From assembly GCA_035299025.1 (NCBI GenBank), contig DATGXK010000007.1, positions 310,001-374,000 on the forward strand: DNA of 64,000 bases, written 5' to 3'. How positions within the stretch are numbered: position 1 is the first letter of the stretch; each line of letters starts with the position of its first letter. Made by a program: the position numbers and the translations under genes. The DNA comes from Leadbetterella sp035299025 (GTDB lineage Bacteria > Bacteroidota > Bacteroidia > Cytophagales > Spirosomataceae). Below, piece by piece: positions 42,848 to 52,645 of the stretch. Below the pieces are notes generated by a model. That model ran no database searches. It was not told the origin of the DNA and worked only from the letters and a program-made list of their open reading frames with translations.

Positions 42848-43141
42848 ATGAAGTTCGCCCCCCAGACAGATGTTGAGGTTTTGATTGAAGACGAAGTTGT
42901 TGTTGATGACGTAAAACTCTATTCTATAGTTGTTTTCAATGACGAAGTCAATACTTTCGACCATGTGATTGATACGCTCATTGATGTTTGTGAGCATTCT
43001 CAAGAGCAAGCGGAGCAGTGTACGCTGATTATACATTTTAAAGGTAAATGTGCCGTAAAAAATGGGGATTTTGACGAACTTAAGCCTATTAGAAACGCCA
43101 TTTGCCAAAGAGGAATTTCCGCTGAAATATTACTAAGATAA
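42848..43141 (+). CDS. clpS: ClpS adaptor of the Clp protease
   Basis: 97 residues. Delivers N-degron substrates to ClpAP-type proteases. Conserved YSIVVFNDEVNTFDHVID (the N-degron pocket around Asn-Asp and Thr), CEHSQEQAEQCTLIIHFKGK and the C-terminal helix. TAAATTTG at 42814-42821 may be a -7 element. recR begins 13 bases later. Confidence 0.92.
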   Translation: MKFAPQTDVEVLIEDEVVVDDVKLYSIVVFNDEVNTFDHVIDTLIDVCEHSQEQAEQCTLIIHFKGKCAVKNGDFDELKPIRNAICQRGISAEILLR

Positions 43142-43154
43142 ACAGAAAATAAGC

Positions 43155-43757
43155 TTGAACTATCCCTCCAAATTAATAGAAGATGCTGTAAATGAGATTT
43201 CTAAGTTGCCTGGGATAGGCAAGAAGTCGGCTTTGAGGCTTGCATTGCATTTACTGAAATCCGAAAAGACACAAGCACACAATCTGAGCAATTCCTTGAT
43301 AAATTTGGTAGAAAAAACTACCTACTGCGTAAGGTGTCATAATATCTCCGATGCCGAAATTTGTCAAATTTGTGGTTCACACCGAAGAGATGATGCTATT
43401 TTGGCTGTTGTACAAGATTCCAAAGACGTGTTGGCAATAGAAAATACAAGTCAGTTCCAAGGCAAGTATCATGTTTTGGGCGGTATAATTTCACCGATAC
43501 AAGGCATTGGTCCACAGGATCTTAATATTGAAAGTTTGTTAACCAGAATCCAAAACAATCCAGAAATAAAGGAAATAATTTTAGCACTGAGCCCTACCAT
43601 GGAAGGCGATACTACGGCCTTTTATATTAGAAAAAAACTCAGAGATTTGCCTGTAAAAGTAAGTACAATAGCCAGAGGTATACCCATTGGGGGAGATTTG
43701 GAATACACCGATGAAATCACACTGGGCAGAAGTATTCTGAGTAGAATAGAGTTTTAA
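43155..43757 (+). CDS. recR: Recombination protein RecR
   Basis: Loads RecA together with RecO/RecF. 200 residues from a TTG start. N-terminal HhH (LPGIGKKSALRLALHLL), the C4 zinc finger CVRCHNISDAEICQIC, and the Toprim domain (AVVQDSKDVLAIENT, ARGIPIGGDLEYTDEITLG). Complete. Confidence 0.95.
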   Translation: MNYPSKLIEDAVNEISKLPGIGKKSALRLALHLLKSEKTQAHNLSNSLINLVEKTTYCVRCHNISDAEICQICGSHRRDDAILAVVQDSKDVLAIENTSQFQGKYHVLGGIISPIQGIGPQDLNIESLLTRIQNNPEIKEIILALSPTMEGDTTAFYIRKKLRDLPVKVSTIARGIPIGGDLEYTDEITLGRSILSRIEF

Positions 43758-43909
43758 AGATTTTTTTGGATGGCAAACAGATGTCAAATTTTTCTGGTTC
43801 ATCGCTAAATTCATACTTTGGCTAAGTTTTCAAAACTTTAATAGGTCATTTCAATTTTCATTTTCATATTTTTTTTAAATTGAGGTCTCAAAATCTTAAT
43901 TTTTTAATA

Positions 43910-44602
43910 ATGACAAGGAAAAATTTCGTTTCTTCATTGTTTCTAGGTTTAATTGGCTCTAAGGCCATAGCAAACTCTTCAAATGCTATTTTTTCGGCAG
44001 CAGACCCATTTTCTTTGCCTGCATTGCCGTATGCCTACAATGCACTGGAGCCTTTTATAGATGCCCAAACTATGGAAATTCACCACAGCAAGCATCATCA
44101 AGCTTATGTAACCAATCTCAACAAAGCCGTGGTAGGTACACCAAATGAATTTACGCCTTTGGTTGATATCATAAAAAACATCAGTAAGTCATCTGTGGCA
44201 ATCAGAAATAACGGTGGCGGACACTGGAATCATTCATTTTTTTGGGAGATACTTTCGCCGAAAGCAACCGCTCCCTCTGATACTCTGATGTCTATGATAA
44301 ACCGAGATTTTGGTAGTTTAGAAAAAATGCAGTCGGACTTTAATGCCGCTGCTACCAGCAGATTTGGTTCTGGGTGGGCCTGGTTGATTGTTCAGGATAA
44401 CAAACTAAAGATTTGTTCGACGCCCAACCAAGACAACCCGCTTATGGATGTGGCGGAGGTTAAGGGAACTCCGATTCTTGGTTTGGATGTTTGGGAGCAC
44501 GCCTACTATCTGAAATATCAAAACAAAAGAGCAGACTATATAAAGGCATTTTGGAATATCGTAAACTGGGACAAAGTGGAGAAAAACTTAAAGACAGTTT
44601 AG
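43910..44602 (+). CDS. sodA: Exported Mn-type superoxide dismutase
   Basis: 230 residues. N-terminal signal-like segment (about 1-28, SSLFLGLIGSKAIANSS) before the enzyme. Metal ligands are in IHHSKHHQAYV, HWNHSFFW, and DVWEHAYYLKY. The GGGHWNH and TPNQDNP sequences carry the Gly/Gln arrangement typical of Mn enzymes rather than Fe ones. Converts superoxide to peroxide, here presumably outside the cytoplasm. A strong terminator follows. Confidence 0.9.
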   Translation: MTRKNFVSSLFLGLIGSKAIANSSNAIFSAADPFSLPALPYAYNALEPFIDAQTMEIHHSKHHQAYVTNLNKAVVGTPNEFTPLVDIIKNISKSSVAIRNNGGGHWNHSFFWEILSPKATAPSDTLMSMINRDFGSLEKMQSDFNAAATSRFGSGWAWLIVQDNKLKICSTPNQDNPLMDVAEVKGTPILGLDVWEHAYYLKYQNKRADYIKAFWNIVNWDKVEKNLKTV

Positions 44603-44611
44603 TTGGTTTGA

Positions 44612-44640
44612 GGCACGAGACCTACTCTCGTGCCTTTTTT
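44612..44640 (+). terminator. Terminator after sodA
   Basis: GGCACGAG / CTCGTGCC stem, seven-base loop, six T. Confidence 0.88.
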
Positions 44641-44703
44641 GCTACTTTTTGCACTACTTCATCGATAATTCTAGAACTTGCCTTAGCCCCGATCAATTAA
44701 ACC

Positions 44704-45879
44704 TTGGAGACCAAAAAAATAAGATACATAATATTTCTGAAAGATGTTTTGATTCTTTCATTGACTTGTTTTGGCGGGCCGCAGGCACATTTGGCTATGT
44801 TTATCAAAAGATTGGTTCTTCAACACCGATATATTACCGAGGAAGAACTGATGGAAATGCAGTCGCTCTGCCAACTCCTCCCAGGGCCCACTTCTACACA
44901 GACCATCACTGCCATAGGCTTTAAACTAGGTGGTGCTAAGCTTTCTTACCTGACTTTATTGATTTGGATTTTGCCAGCTACGGTTTTTATGGGTATTACT
45001 GCTTTGGGTGTTTCTTTTTTTGAAAAAAGCACTTTGATTAGGCTTACCCAATTTATCAAGCCCATGGGAATCGCATTTATATTTTTTGCGGCCTATGTAA
45101 TTGGTAGAAAAGTAATTACCACCAAAACCTCCGTTTGGTTGATGCTGTTGGCGGCAACATTGGGTTTTATTTTTCCATCGCCCTATCTTACACCGTTCTT
45201 GATTCTGTTTGGTGGATTGGTGGCTTCTTCAAAATACCGCAAACAGGCCAAAATGGAACGCAGGCCCATCAAAATTCAATGGTCTAATTTCTTACTTTGG
45301 GCGGGAGTTTTTGCCTTGGTTATTTTCGTAGGTTCGTTTACCAAGTCGCTTCCAGTGCGGCTTTTTGAGAATTTTTATCGAAATGGCAGTTTTGCTTTTG
45401 GTGGTGGGCATATACTCAAACCATTGTTGTTCAACGAGTTTGTGGAGTTTAAAAAATATCTCACGGCCGACGAGTTTCTTTCAGGTATAGCTTTGGCCGA
45501 GATGGTGCCCGGGCCTACATTTTCTATTTCGTCTTATGTGGGGTCGCTTTCTATGCGAAGTTGGGGACTTAGCGGCCAGATTTTGGGCTCGGTGGTGGCT
45601 TCAACAGGGATATTTCTGCCCGGTATTTTTATGATATTTTTTGTGATTAGATTTTGGGAACAGCTCAAACAATTTAGGGGAATCAGGGCTTCTTTGGAAG
45701 GGATTAATGCTACGTCTACTGGTCTTACTCTAGCTGCAGGTATTTCTTTGTTTCAACCCATGGTGACCAACCCCATAAATATCTTGACTGTTTTGATAAC
45801 TTTGGCCGTACTATATACTGAAAAAATTCCAAGCTATCTCATTATAGTTGGTGGCATTTGTCTTGGTGCCGTGCTTTAG
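44704..45879 (+). CDS. chrA: Chromate transporter family protein (two-domain ChrA)
   Basis: 391 residues from a TTG start, about ten to twelve helices in two homologous CHR halves. Each half has the FGG and PGP signatures: LTCFGGPQAHLAMF and LLPGPTSTQ in the first, SFAFGGGHIL and MVPGPTFSI in the second. Long-chain ChrA proteins export chromate; many homologues in non-resistant bacteria have unknown anion substrates. The HupE-like gene follows after 24 bases. Confidence 0.88.
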   Translation: METKKIRYIIFLKDVLILSLTCFGGPQAHLAMFIKRLVLQHRYITEEELMEMQSLCQLLPGPTSTQTITAIGFKLGGAKLSYLTLLIWILPATVFMGITALGVSFFEKSTLIRLTQFIKPMGIAFIFFAAYVIGRKVITTKTSVWLMLLAATLGFIFPSPYLTPFLILFGGLVASSKYRKQAKMERRPIKIQWSNFLLWAGVFALVIFVGSFTKSLPVRLFENFYRNGSFAFGGGHILKPLLFNEFVEFKKYLTADEFLSGIALAEMVPGPTFSISSYVGSLSMRSWGLSGQILGSVVASTGIFLPGIFMIFFVIRFWEQLKQFRGIRASLEGINATSTGLTLAAGISLFQPMVTNPINILTVLITLAVLYTEKIPSYLIIVGGICLGAVL

Positions 45880-45903
45880 AATTTTAATAAACCCTATAAA
45901 TAA

Positions 45904-46497
45904 ATGAATGCTTTTTTTACTTACTTTCAGCTTGGTTATGAGCATATTACCGATCTCGGTGGATATGACCACATGCTGTTTATTGTGGCACTTTGTGCTG
46001 TTTACAGTCTCGATCATTGGCGACAATTGCTCTGGGTTGTTACTTTCTTTACCATCGGTCATTCTATTACCCTCGCACTTTCGGTCACCAAAGTAGTTTC
46101 TGTCGATTCCGCTTTGATCGAATTCTTGATTCCCTGCACCATTTTTATAACCGCCATTAATAATTTTTCCATAAAAAATTCTGAGTCAGTTTTACGAAAA
46201 GGGCCGCCTCCTTATTTGCGATATATGTTTACCTTATTTTTTGGGTTGATCCATGGATTAGGTTTTTCTAATTATCTTAAAAGTCTCTTAGGGCAATCTG
46301 CCAATATTGTTTCTGAACTATTTGCGTTTAATATAGGTCTCGAAATTGGCCAAATTCTGATAGTTTTTCTTTTTATGCTCATTAGCTTTATTTTTATAAA
46401 TATTATAAATGTAAAAAAACGAGAACTCAACTTGGTGGTGTCGGCTTTGGTAGCCGGCATAACCGTACACTTGATAATTGATAAATGGATTTTTTAA
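45904..46497 (+). CDS. HupE/UreJ-like membrane protein
   Basis: 197 residues with about six helices and the conserved histidine-rich loops: GYDHMLFIVALCAVY, FFTIGHSITLALS and FFGLIHGLGFSN. HupE/UreJ proteins take up nickel or another metal for hydrogenase or urease; neither enzyme is encoded here, so metal transport is a weak inference. Likely in a transcript with chrA and followed by an M1 peptidase gene after 10 bases. Confidence 0.8.
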   Translation: MNAFFTYFQLGYEHITDLGGYDHMLFIVALCAVYSLDHWRQLLWVVTFFTIGHSITLALSVTKVVSVDSALIEFLIPCTIFITAINNFSIKNSESVLRKGPPPYLRYMFTLFFGLIHGLGFSNYLKSLLGQSANIVSELFAFNIGLEIGQILIVFLFMLISFIFINIINVKKRELNLVVSALVAGITVHLIIDKWIF

Positions 46498-46507
46498 ACT
46501 AAAACAA

Positions 46508-48862
46508 ATGAAAAAAACACTTCTGCTCCTGCTTTCGGGAGTTTGGGCTTACGCTCAGCAACCAACAAACTACAATGCCAACTCGCTCTTTGAGCAGATG
46601 GGCACGACACTTCCAACGCCCAATACTTACAGAACAGCCAGCGGAGCTCCCGGTAAGGAATATTGGCAACAAAAGGCTGATTATGACATAAAAGTGGAAC
46701 TCGATGACGACAAGCAAAGGATAACGGCAACAGAGAAAATTACTTATTACAATGTTTCTCCAGATGCTCTTACTTACTTGTGGCTTCAACTGGACCAGAA
46801 CAATTTCAATGAAAAATCTGATGCCAGACTTACCCGCCAAACTTCTATCAGCCATGAAAGAGGGGCTAGTGGTGGTGCATTAAGAGGGTTGAGCGACAAA
46901 ACCGACAAAGATTATGGCTATTTGATAGAAAAGGTAACGGACAAATTGGGGAACAAACTCAAATTTACAATCAACGGAACGATGATGCGTGTAGATTTGC
47001 CGGCACCTTTGCTGAAGGGACAAAATTTTGTTTTCAATGTTGACTGGAGTTTCAATATTGTAGACGCCAACGCCCAAAGGGCAAGAAGTGGCTACGAGTA
47101 TTTCGAGAAAGATGGCAATTATCTTTACGAAATGGCCCAGTGGTTTCCACGGATGTGTGTATATGACGACGTAACCGGCTGGCAGAATAAACAATTCCTA
47201 GGCCAAGGAGAGTTTGCTTTGGTTTTTGGTGACTATAGAGTGGCCATAACCGTTCCAAATGACATGGTAGTTGGTGCCACTGGCGAGCTGCAAAACCAGA
47301 AGGAGGTACTTTCAGCAACTCAGGTTTCTAGGTTGGCTCAGGCCGAAAATTCGGCGACACCTGTTCTGATTGTGAATCAAAATGAGGCTGAAATGGCCGA
47401 AAAAAATAAACCAACAGGTAAAAAGACTTGGATTTATGCTGCAAAAAATGTTCGAGATTTTGCATTTGCGGCTTCTAGGAAATTTATTTGGGATGCTATG
47501 AAAGTAGACGTTGAAGGCAAAAAAGTCTGGGCTATGTCGCTTTACCCAAAAGAAGGCAATCCGCTTTGGGGACAATATTCTACCAGACTTGTGGCACATA
47601 CGCTTACCCAATATTCAAAACGAACCATTGCCTATCCTTACCCAGTAGCATACTCTGTTCACGGGCCGGTGGGCGGCATGGAATACCCTATGATGAGCTT
47701 TAATGGTGCCCGCCCACAAGCAGACGGTACTTATTCTGAAGCCACCAAAAACTTTCTAATTTTGGTAATTATTCATGAGGTGGGTCATAATTTCTTCCCG
47801 ATGATCGTCAACTCTGACGAAAGACAGTGGTCTTGGATGGACGAAGGCTTAAACAGTTTTTTAGAGGGTATAGTTTGCAGAGAATGGGACAGAGATTTTC
47901 CGGCGGACGGTATTGAACCTCAGCACATTGTACCTTACATGAAGCTGGATCCTACCAAACAGAACTCTATCATGTCGAGTAGCGACAATATTCTGCCAGG
48001 TACTTTCGGGCCGAATGCCTACTCTAAACCAGCCACTGGTCTGAATATACTTAGAGAAACTATAATGGGCAGAGAACTCTTTGATTATGCCTTTAAAGAA
48101 TATGCCCGTCGTTGGGCATTTAAACACCCGACTCCAGCTGATTTTTTCAGAACCATGGAGGATGCATCTGCGGTAGATTTGGATTGGTTTTGGAAAGGCT
48201 GGTTTTATGGTGTAGATGCCCTCGACCAAGGAATTGCCGAAGTTGAATGGCTGCAAGTGGATTCACAGAATCCTGAAGAAACCAAAGCTTTGGCAAAAAC
48301 CACTGCGGAGGCTAAGAAGAAGACCTTGAGCAATATGAGGAATGAAAAGGATATTCCACAGTCTGTGGTAGAAGCAGATCCGAGTATGAAGGATTTCTAC
48401 AATAATTATGATCCGATGAAGGTAACAGAGGCTGATAAAGCCAAATATCAAAAGTATTTGGAGTCTTTGACACCCGAAGAAAGAAAATGGATAGAAGATA
48501 AAAAGCAGTTTTATGTACTGAAAATCAAGAACAAGGGCGGTCTGGTAATGCCATTGATTGTACAGGCCCAATATGAAGATGGTACAACTGAAGACTTTAG
48601 GTTCCCTGTAGAAATATGGAGGCTGAACAACAAAGAAATTAAGAAAACCATTACTACCACGAAAAAAGTGGCCAAGTTTAAACTCGATCCTTATTTTGAA
48701 CTACCTGACGTGGATAGTTCTGATAATGTATTTCCGAAAGAGCCCGAACAACCGACGAAGTTTCAACTTATGAAGCAGCAGAGCCAAAGGGCGGTGCCAA
48801 ATCCTATGCAAGAAGCCCGTCAGAATGAAGCTGGTGCAGTAGGTGGAAGCGGAAGAAATTGA
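46508..48862 (+). CDS. Exported M1-family metallopeptidase
   Basis: 784 residues from ATG 46508, which begins the signal peptide KKTLLLLLSGVWAYAQ. Zinc site HEVGHNFFPMIV with the downstream Glu in WMDEGLNSFLEG; the usual GxMEN exopeptidase motif is replaced by GGMEYPMM, still compatible with N-terminal residue recognition. The catalytic region is followed by a helical part and a C-terminal beta/low-complexity tail rich in Gln and Asn. Likely degrades peptides outside the cytoplasm. Confidence 0.9.
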   Translation: MKKTLLLLLSGVWAYAQQPTNYNANSLFEQMGTTLPTPNTYRTASGAPGKEYWQQKADYDIKVELDDDKQRITATEKITYYNVSPDALTYLWLQLDQNNFNEKSDARLTRQTSISHERGASGGALRGLSDKTDKDYGYLIEKVTDKLGNKLKFTINGTMMRVDLPAPLLKGQNFVFNVDWSFNIVDANAQRARSGYEYFEKDGNYLYEMAQWFPRMCVYDDVTGWQNKQFLGQGEFALVFGDYRVAITVPNDMVVGATGELQNQKEVLSATQVSRLAQAENSATPVLIVNQNEAEMAEKNKPTGKKTWIYAAKNVRDFAFAASRKFIWDAMKVDVEGKKVWAMSLYPKEGNPLWGQYSTRLVAHTLTQYSKRTIAYPYPVAYSVHGPVGGMEYPMMSFNGARPQADGTYSEATKNFLILVIIHEVGHNFFPMIVNSDERQWSWMDEGLNSFLEGIVCREWDRDFPADGIEPQHIVPYMKLDPTKQNSIMSSSDNILPGTFGPNAYSKPATGLNILRETIMGRELFDYAFKEYARRWAFKHPTPADFFRTMEDASAVDLDWFWKGWFYGVDALDQGIAEVEWLQVDSQNPEETKALAKTTAEAKKKTLSNMRNEKDIPQSVVEADPSMKDFYNNYDPMKVTEADKAKYQKYLESLTPEERKWIEDKKQFYVLKIKNKGGLVMPLIVQAQYEDGTTEDFRFPVEIWRLNNKEIKKTITTTKKVAKFKLDPYFELPDVDSSDNVFPKEPEQPTKFQLMKQQSQRAVPNPMQEARQNEAGAVGGSGRN

Positions 48863-48879
48863 TATGAATAGAAACAGGA

Positions 48880-48913
48880 AAGAGACTCAACCTTCAAATT
48901 GAGTCTCTTTTTT
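48880..48913. terminator. Bidirectional terminator between convergent genes
   Basis: AAGAGACTCAA / TTGAGTCTCTT, eight-base loop, T tracts; shared by the M1 gene and ade. Confidence 0.88.
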
Positions 48914-50543
48914 ATTCAAAAATATTGGTAAACTCAAAAGTATTTCCATCAAAAAGACCTTTGTCAGATAATTTCAGAGACGGAATAACCAGCAATGCCA
49001 TAAATGATAAACTCATAAATGGCGACTTCAAACTGCAGGCCAGATGTGTTTTTGCAAATCGGTCTATTTGGGTATAGTCATTGGCCACATCATACCCGTT
49101 TTTATCACTCATCAGGCCTGCAATAGGCAATGGAAGCACACCCATTTTGTCTTGAGCAACTACAGAAACTCCACCTTTCTCTCTAACTATCAGATTTATA
49201 GCCTCAGCAATATCTTCATCGCTGGTTCCAACTGCTATAATATTGTGCGAATCATGAGCGACAGATGAGGCTATCGCTCCGTTTTGAATTCCAAAACCGT
49301 TAATAAATGCCACAGATGGACTGGCCTCGGTATAACGATTGTACACCACCAATTTCAGAATGTCGTTTTGAGTCAAATAGGCCTGAGTGTTTTCTTTCAA
49401 TTCAAACAAAAACGAATCTGTAATCAGTTGACCGTCATTTACTTTTATAGTTTTGATGTGATTTTTATCCTTAGGTATAGTTAAGGCAATAGAATCTGCT
49501 TTTATGGCCTTGGCATTGAAATTATTTACTTTTTCTGCTTTGATATCTTCAATGAAGGACTGGCCTTTGCTTGCCACCAAATTCCCATCGATATAAGTCG
49601 AAATAACTTTGAAGTCTTTCAGGTTATTGACCTCAATAAAGTCTGCGGGCTCGCCTTCTCTCAATAGGCCAATGTTCAGGTCATAATGTCTCACTGGATT
49701 GAGCGAAGCCATCCGCAAAGCTTTGAAAACATCGAGTCCACCTTCTACAGCTCTTTTAACCAATAAATTTATGTGACCTTCCACCAAATCATCAGGGTGT
49801 TTGTCGTCTGAGCAAAACATCATTTGTGCCGAATGTTCATTGGCCAGTGGAATAAGTGCCTCAAAGTTTTTGGCGGCACTGCCTTCACGAATCAATATTT
49901 TTACTCCCAATTCAAGTTTTTCTTTCGCTTCGTCGTGCGTGAAACACTCGTGGTCGGTGCTGATGCCGTAGGAAAAGTACTTGGCGGCCTGTTCTCCCCT
50001 TAAACCGGGAGCATGACCATCTATTGGTTTGTTGTATTTTTTTGAAAGCTCTATTTTCGCTAATACTTCTTCATTTTCATAAATAACTCCCGGGAAATTC
50101 ATCATTTCAGCCAGATAACCAATCTTTGGATTGGCTAAAAGACGGTCGATATCAGAAGTGCTAATCTGAGCCCCGGCGGTTTCGAACTCAGTAGCCGGTA
50201 CACATGATGGTGCTCCAAAGCAAAATTTGAAAGGTATCGTTTCTCCGTTTTGTATCATGAATTCTACCCCTTTGACTCCCAATACGTTGGCTATTTCGTG
50301 TGGGTCAGACACCGTGCCAATTGTGCCATGAACCACCGCCATTTTACCGAATTGACTGGGTACCAACATCGAACTTTCGATATGTACGTGTGCGTCCACA
50401 AATCCTGGGAGGAAATAAGGAGCATCAGCCATCTCTTCCTTGATTTTTACGAGATTAAAAATGCGGCCCTCGAAAACCGTGATTTCGCCAAAGAATATGG
50501 TGTTATCAAAAATGTTGACGATATTACCTTCGTATTTCTTCAT
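48912..50543 (-). CDS. ade: Adenine deaminase
   Basis: Hydrolyses adenine to hypoxanthine and ammonia in purine salvage. 543 residues, normal length. Amidohydrolase metal site FVDAHVHIESSML near the N-terminus, PIDGHAPGL, STDHECFTHDEAKEKL, CSDDKHPDDLVEGH with metal ligands, and the C-terminal SVAHDSHNIIAVG. No purine operon partners are adjacent. Confidence 0.94.
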   Translation of the reverse strand: MKKYEGNIVNIFDNTIFFGEITVFEGRIFNLVKIKEEMADAPYFLPGFVDAHVHIESSMLVPSQFGKMAVVHGTIGTVSDPHEIANVLGVKGVEFMIQNGETIPFKFCFGAPSCVPATEFETAGAQISTSDIDRLLANPKIGYLAEMMNFPGVIYENEEVLAKIELSKKYNKPIDGHAPGLRGEQAAKYFSYGISTDHECFTHDEAKEKLELGVKILIREGSAAKNFEALIPLANEHSAQMMFCSDDKHPDDLVEGHINLLVKRAVEGGLDVFKALRMASLNPVRHYDLNIGLLREGEPADFIEVNNLKDFKVISTYIDGNLVASKGQSFIEDIKAEKVNNFNAKAIKADSIALTIPKDKNHIKTIKVNDGQLITDSFLFELKENTQAYLTQNDILKLVVYNRYTEASPSVAFINGFGIQNGAIASSVAHDSHNIIAVGTSDEDIAEAINLIVREKGGVSVVAQDKMGVLPLPIAGLMSDKNGYDVANDYTQIDRFAKTHLACSLKSPFMSLSFMALLVIPSLKLSDKGLFDGNTFEFTNIFE

Positions 50544-50737
50544 CTTTTGTAATTTTATGCAAATAACAGAAAATGTATTTGAGGGGCAAAATTTGTATTC
50601 AATATTAAGCGAATGTAACTGATTTTAGGGAACGTAATTGTACTAGTTTTATCAGGGGTTTTTACGTGTTTTGTGTCTTAGGTATCTCATAGGATATTGA
50701 TTATTAGGTAATTAAAAACAGATAAACTTTTTAACTG

Positions 50738-50769
50738 TTTGGAGATGTATTTTTTTAAGTTTAGATTTA
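50738..50769 (+). promoter_or_regulatory. Promoter of the two-component operon
   Basis: TTTG, 20-base spacer, TAGATTTA (one mismatch to TAnnTTTG). It lies 27 bases before the ATG at 50797. Confidence 0.5.
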
Positions 50770-50796
50770 CTAATAACAAAACAAAAATTTTTCAAC

Positions 50797-51153
50797 ATGG
50801 GAACAAAAGACAACAAAGGAAAAGTAAGTTCAACTTCAGGTGAATTCATAACCCTGTCTGAGGCTGTAGCTAAACAAACAAAACACTTGGAGTTTAGGAA
50901 AAGAGCCTTTAAAGAAGATGATCCTGTCCGTTCACAGTTTTTTGGAAAAGACCACCTTTTACAAATACTAAAGAATGAAGATTGTGTAGGAATAAAAATT
51001 ATTTTTGGTTTAGAGGATGAAAAAACTCCAAATTTGGTATTAATTGGAGCAGATGAAAACCTCAAAAACTTAGCAACAGACTCAACGGGATTAAAAGACC
51101 CTAATAGACCTTATTTATCAAATGGACCAGGATGTCCCAATGTATGCAATTGA
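50797..51153 (+). CDS. Small unclassified protein leading the two-component operon
   Basis: 118 residues without signal peptide. N-terminal Ser/Thr/Lys-rich start, helix SEAVAKQTKHLEFRKRAF, a central beta part (CVGIKIIFGLED, PNLVLIGADENL) and a C-terminus ending SNGPGCPNVCN with two Cys. The Cys-Pro pair suggests metal or redox sensing, which is speculation. Its end overlaps the start of the 7-TM gene; the whole is followed by a kinase and regulator, so a signalling role is likely. Confidence 0.55.
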   Translation: MGTKDNKGKVSSTSGEFITLSEAVAKQTKHLEFRKRAFKEDDPVRSQFFGKDHLLQILKNEDCVGIKIIFGLEDEKTPNLVLIGADENLKNLATDSTGLKDPNRPYLSNGPGCPNVCN

Positions 51154-51833
51154 AAGAAATAGTTAATGAGATTATTAGAATAGGAACCACTTATCCTGAA
51201 TATGCAGTGGGCAGCTTAGTTCCATTCTTACCTTTAATTCTTGGAATTATTACTTGGAAACATTCCTCCAAATCTTCAAGGATTATCTTTTGGTTCGTCG
51301 TTTTTTTTATCCTAACAGATATTCCGACATGGATAACTACTGCTCTGGATATTAATAATTTACTCTATAATGACACTAAGATTTTTGCAGTTAATATTTT
51401 TTTGCTAACTATATATTTCGTTGGGCTGAAACGTAAGTCGGATAGAGTTATTCTATATAGCTATTTGATAATAATGAGCCTAGCTTTAGTCTTACAGTTA
51501 TTTGGTGTGATTGAAAAAGGTAAATTTAATTGGATCAATGTGTTGCTTTTGGGTTCGGTTGCTGTGTGGTATTTTGTAAGGTTAATCGATTATCCAAAAA
51601 TTCGGGATCTTTTGATTTACCCCTTTTTTTGGTTCAATACGGGTATACTTTTCTATTGTTTTAGTACTTTATTGATATATTTCTTTTTTCAGTTTTCAAT
51701 TACCTCAGATATTAAGGGGCCTACCTATTTTCTTTTCAGAAGTATTTTAGAATATCTGACCTCGGTAATGTTTGTCCTTTTCGCTGTTGGTTTCTTAAAT
51801 TTGAAAAAGAACGCCCAAATTATACGTAAATGA
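51132..51833 (+). CDS. Seven-helix membrane protein, candidate signal receptor
   Basis: 233 residues, seven predicted transmembrane helices (for example VPFLPLILGIITW, IIFWFVVFFILTDIPTWI, WINVLLLGSVAVWYFVRL) and short loops. No catalytic motif is visible. It overlaps the small-protein gene by 22 bases (an internal ATG at 51144 is also possible) and the kinase gene by four bases. The context suggests it perceives a membrane signal and passes it to the kinase, which has no sensory domain of its own. Confidence 0.6.
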   Translation: MSQCMQLKEIVNEIIRIGTTYPEYAVGSLVPFLPLILGIITWKHSSKSSRIIFWFVVFFILTDIPTWITTALDINNLLYNDTKIFAVNIFLLTIYFVGLKRKSDRVILYSYLIIMSLALVLQLFGVIEKGKFNWINVLLLGSVAVWYFVRLIDYPKIRDLLIYPFFWFNTGILFYCFSTLLIYFFFQFSITSDIKGPTYFLFRSILEYLTSVMFVLFAVGFLNLKKNAQIIRK

Positions 51834-52645
51834 AAGTTTCTGTTGAAACATATTTGCTTTTGGGAACTGCAATTTTGATATTTTTCATATTGGCATTTAT
51901 TGTTTTCGTGGTTTATTATCAGAGAAAGCAGTTTAGTTTGGAAATCAAACAAAATGAAGAAAAACAGGCCATAGAGATGGATTTTCAGCGGAAATTACTT
52001 GAAAACTCTATGGAAGTTCAAGAGATTGAACGAAGACGATTGGCGAAGGATTTACATGATGAGGTTGGAGCTTTGCTCTCGGTTCTCAAAATGGGCAATA
52101 ACCAATTGGTAAAAAAAGAAGTGGACGACGAGTCCATTAAAAAACTGGTTAACAATAACAAAGAACTTATTGACGAATCTATTGGACTCGTCAGAAGTAT
52201 CTCGAAGGATTTGGTGCCTCAAACGCTTGAAAACTTTGGACTTATTCATGCCATTGACGAATTCTTCCGAAAAATCGAAAAGAATTCTGATATCGAGTTT
52301 AAGTTTTTACACAAAAACATTTCAGAAAAAACACGATTCACACCCAAAGTTGAGCTTTCTGTTTTCAGAGTTATTCAAGAACTTTCCAACAATGCACTCA
52401 AGCATTCGGAAGCCACCAAAATAGACCTGATAATTAATTTTGAAAACAAAACCTTAAACTTGATTTTTGCTGACAATGGAATCGGATTTGTAAAGGAAGA
52501 TGTGCTTAGTAACCCGAGTACTGGCTTGGGCATTAGAAATATTGAAAGTAGACTTTCCATCATCAATGGAAGCTTAAAAATTCTAAATCCAGAAAAAGGA
52601 GCTAGATTTGAAATAGAAATAAACGATTGCCATGAAAAAAATTAA
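51830..52645 (+). CDS. NarL-type sensor histidine kinase
   Basis: 271 residues. One N-terminal transmembrane helix (about 8-30), then a HisKA_3 dimerisation domain with the phosphorylated His76 in AKDLHDEVGALLS, and a HATPase with VIQELSNNALKHSEA (N box), FADNGIGF (G1) and STGLGIRNIESRL (G2). There is no extracytoplasmic sensor domain, so it probably relies on the upstream 7-TM protein. It overlaps the response regulator gene by 14 bases. Confidence 0.9.
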   Translation: MKVSVETYLLLGTAILIFFILAFIVFVVYYQRKQFSLEIKQNEEKQAIEMDFQRKLLENSMEVQEIERRRLAKDLHDEVGALLSVLKMGNNQLVKKEVDDESIKKLVNNNKELIDESIGLVRSISKDLVPQTLENFGLIHAIDEFFRKIEKNSDIEFKFLHKNISEKTRFTPKVELSVFRVIQELSNNALKHSEATKIDLIINFENKTLNLIFADNGIGFVKEDVLSNPSTGLGIRNIESRLSIINGSLKILNPEKGARFEIEINDCHEKN

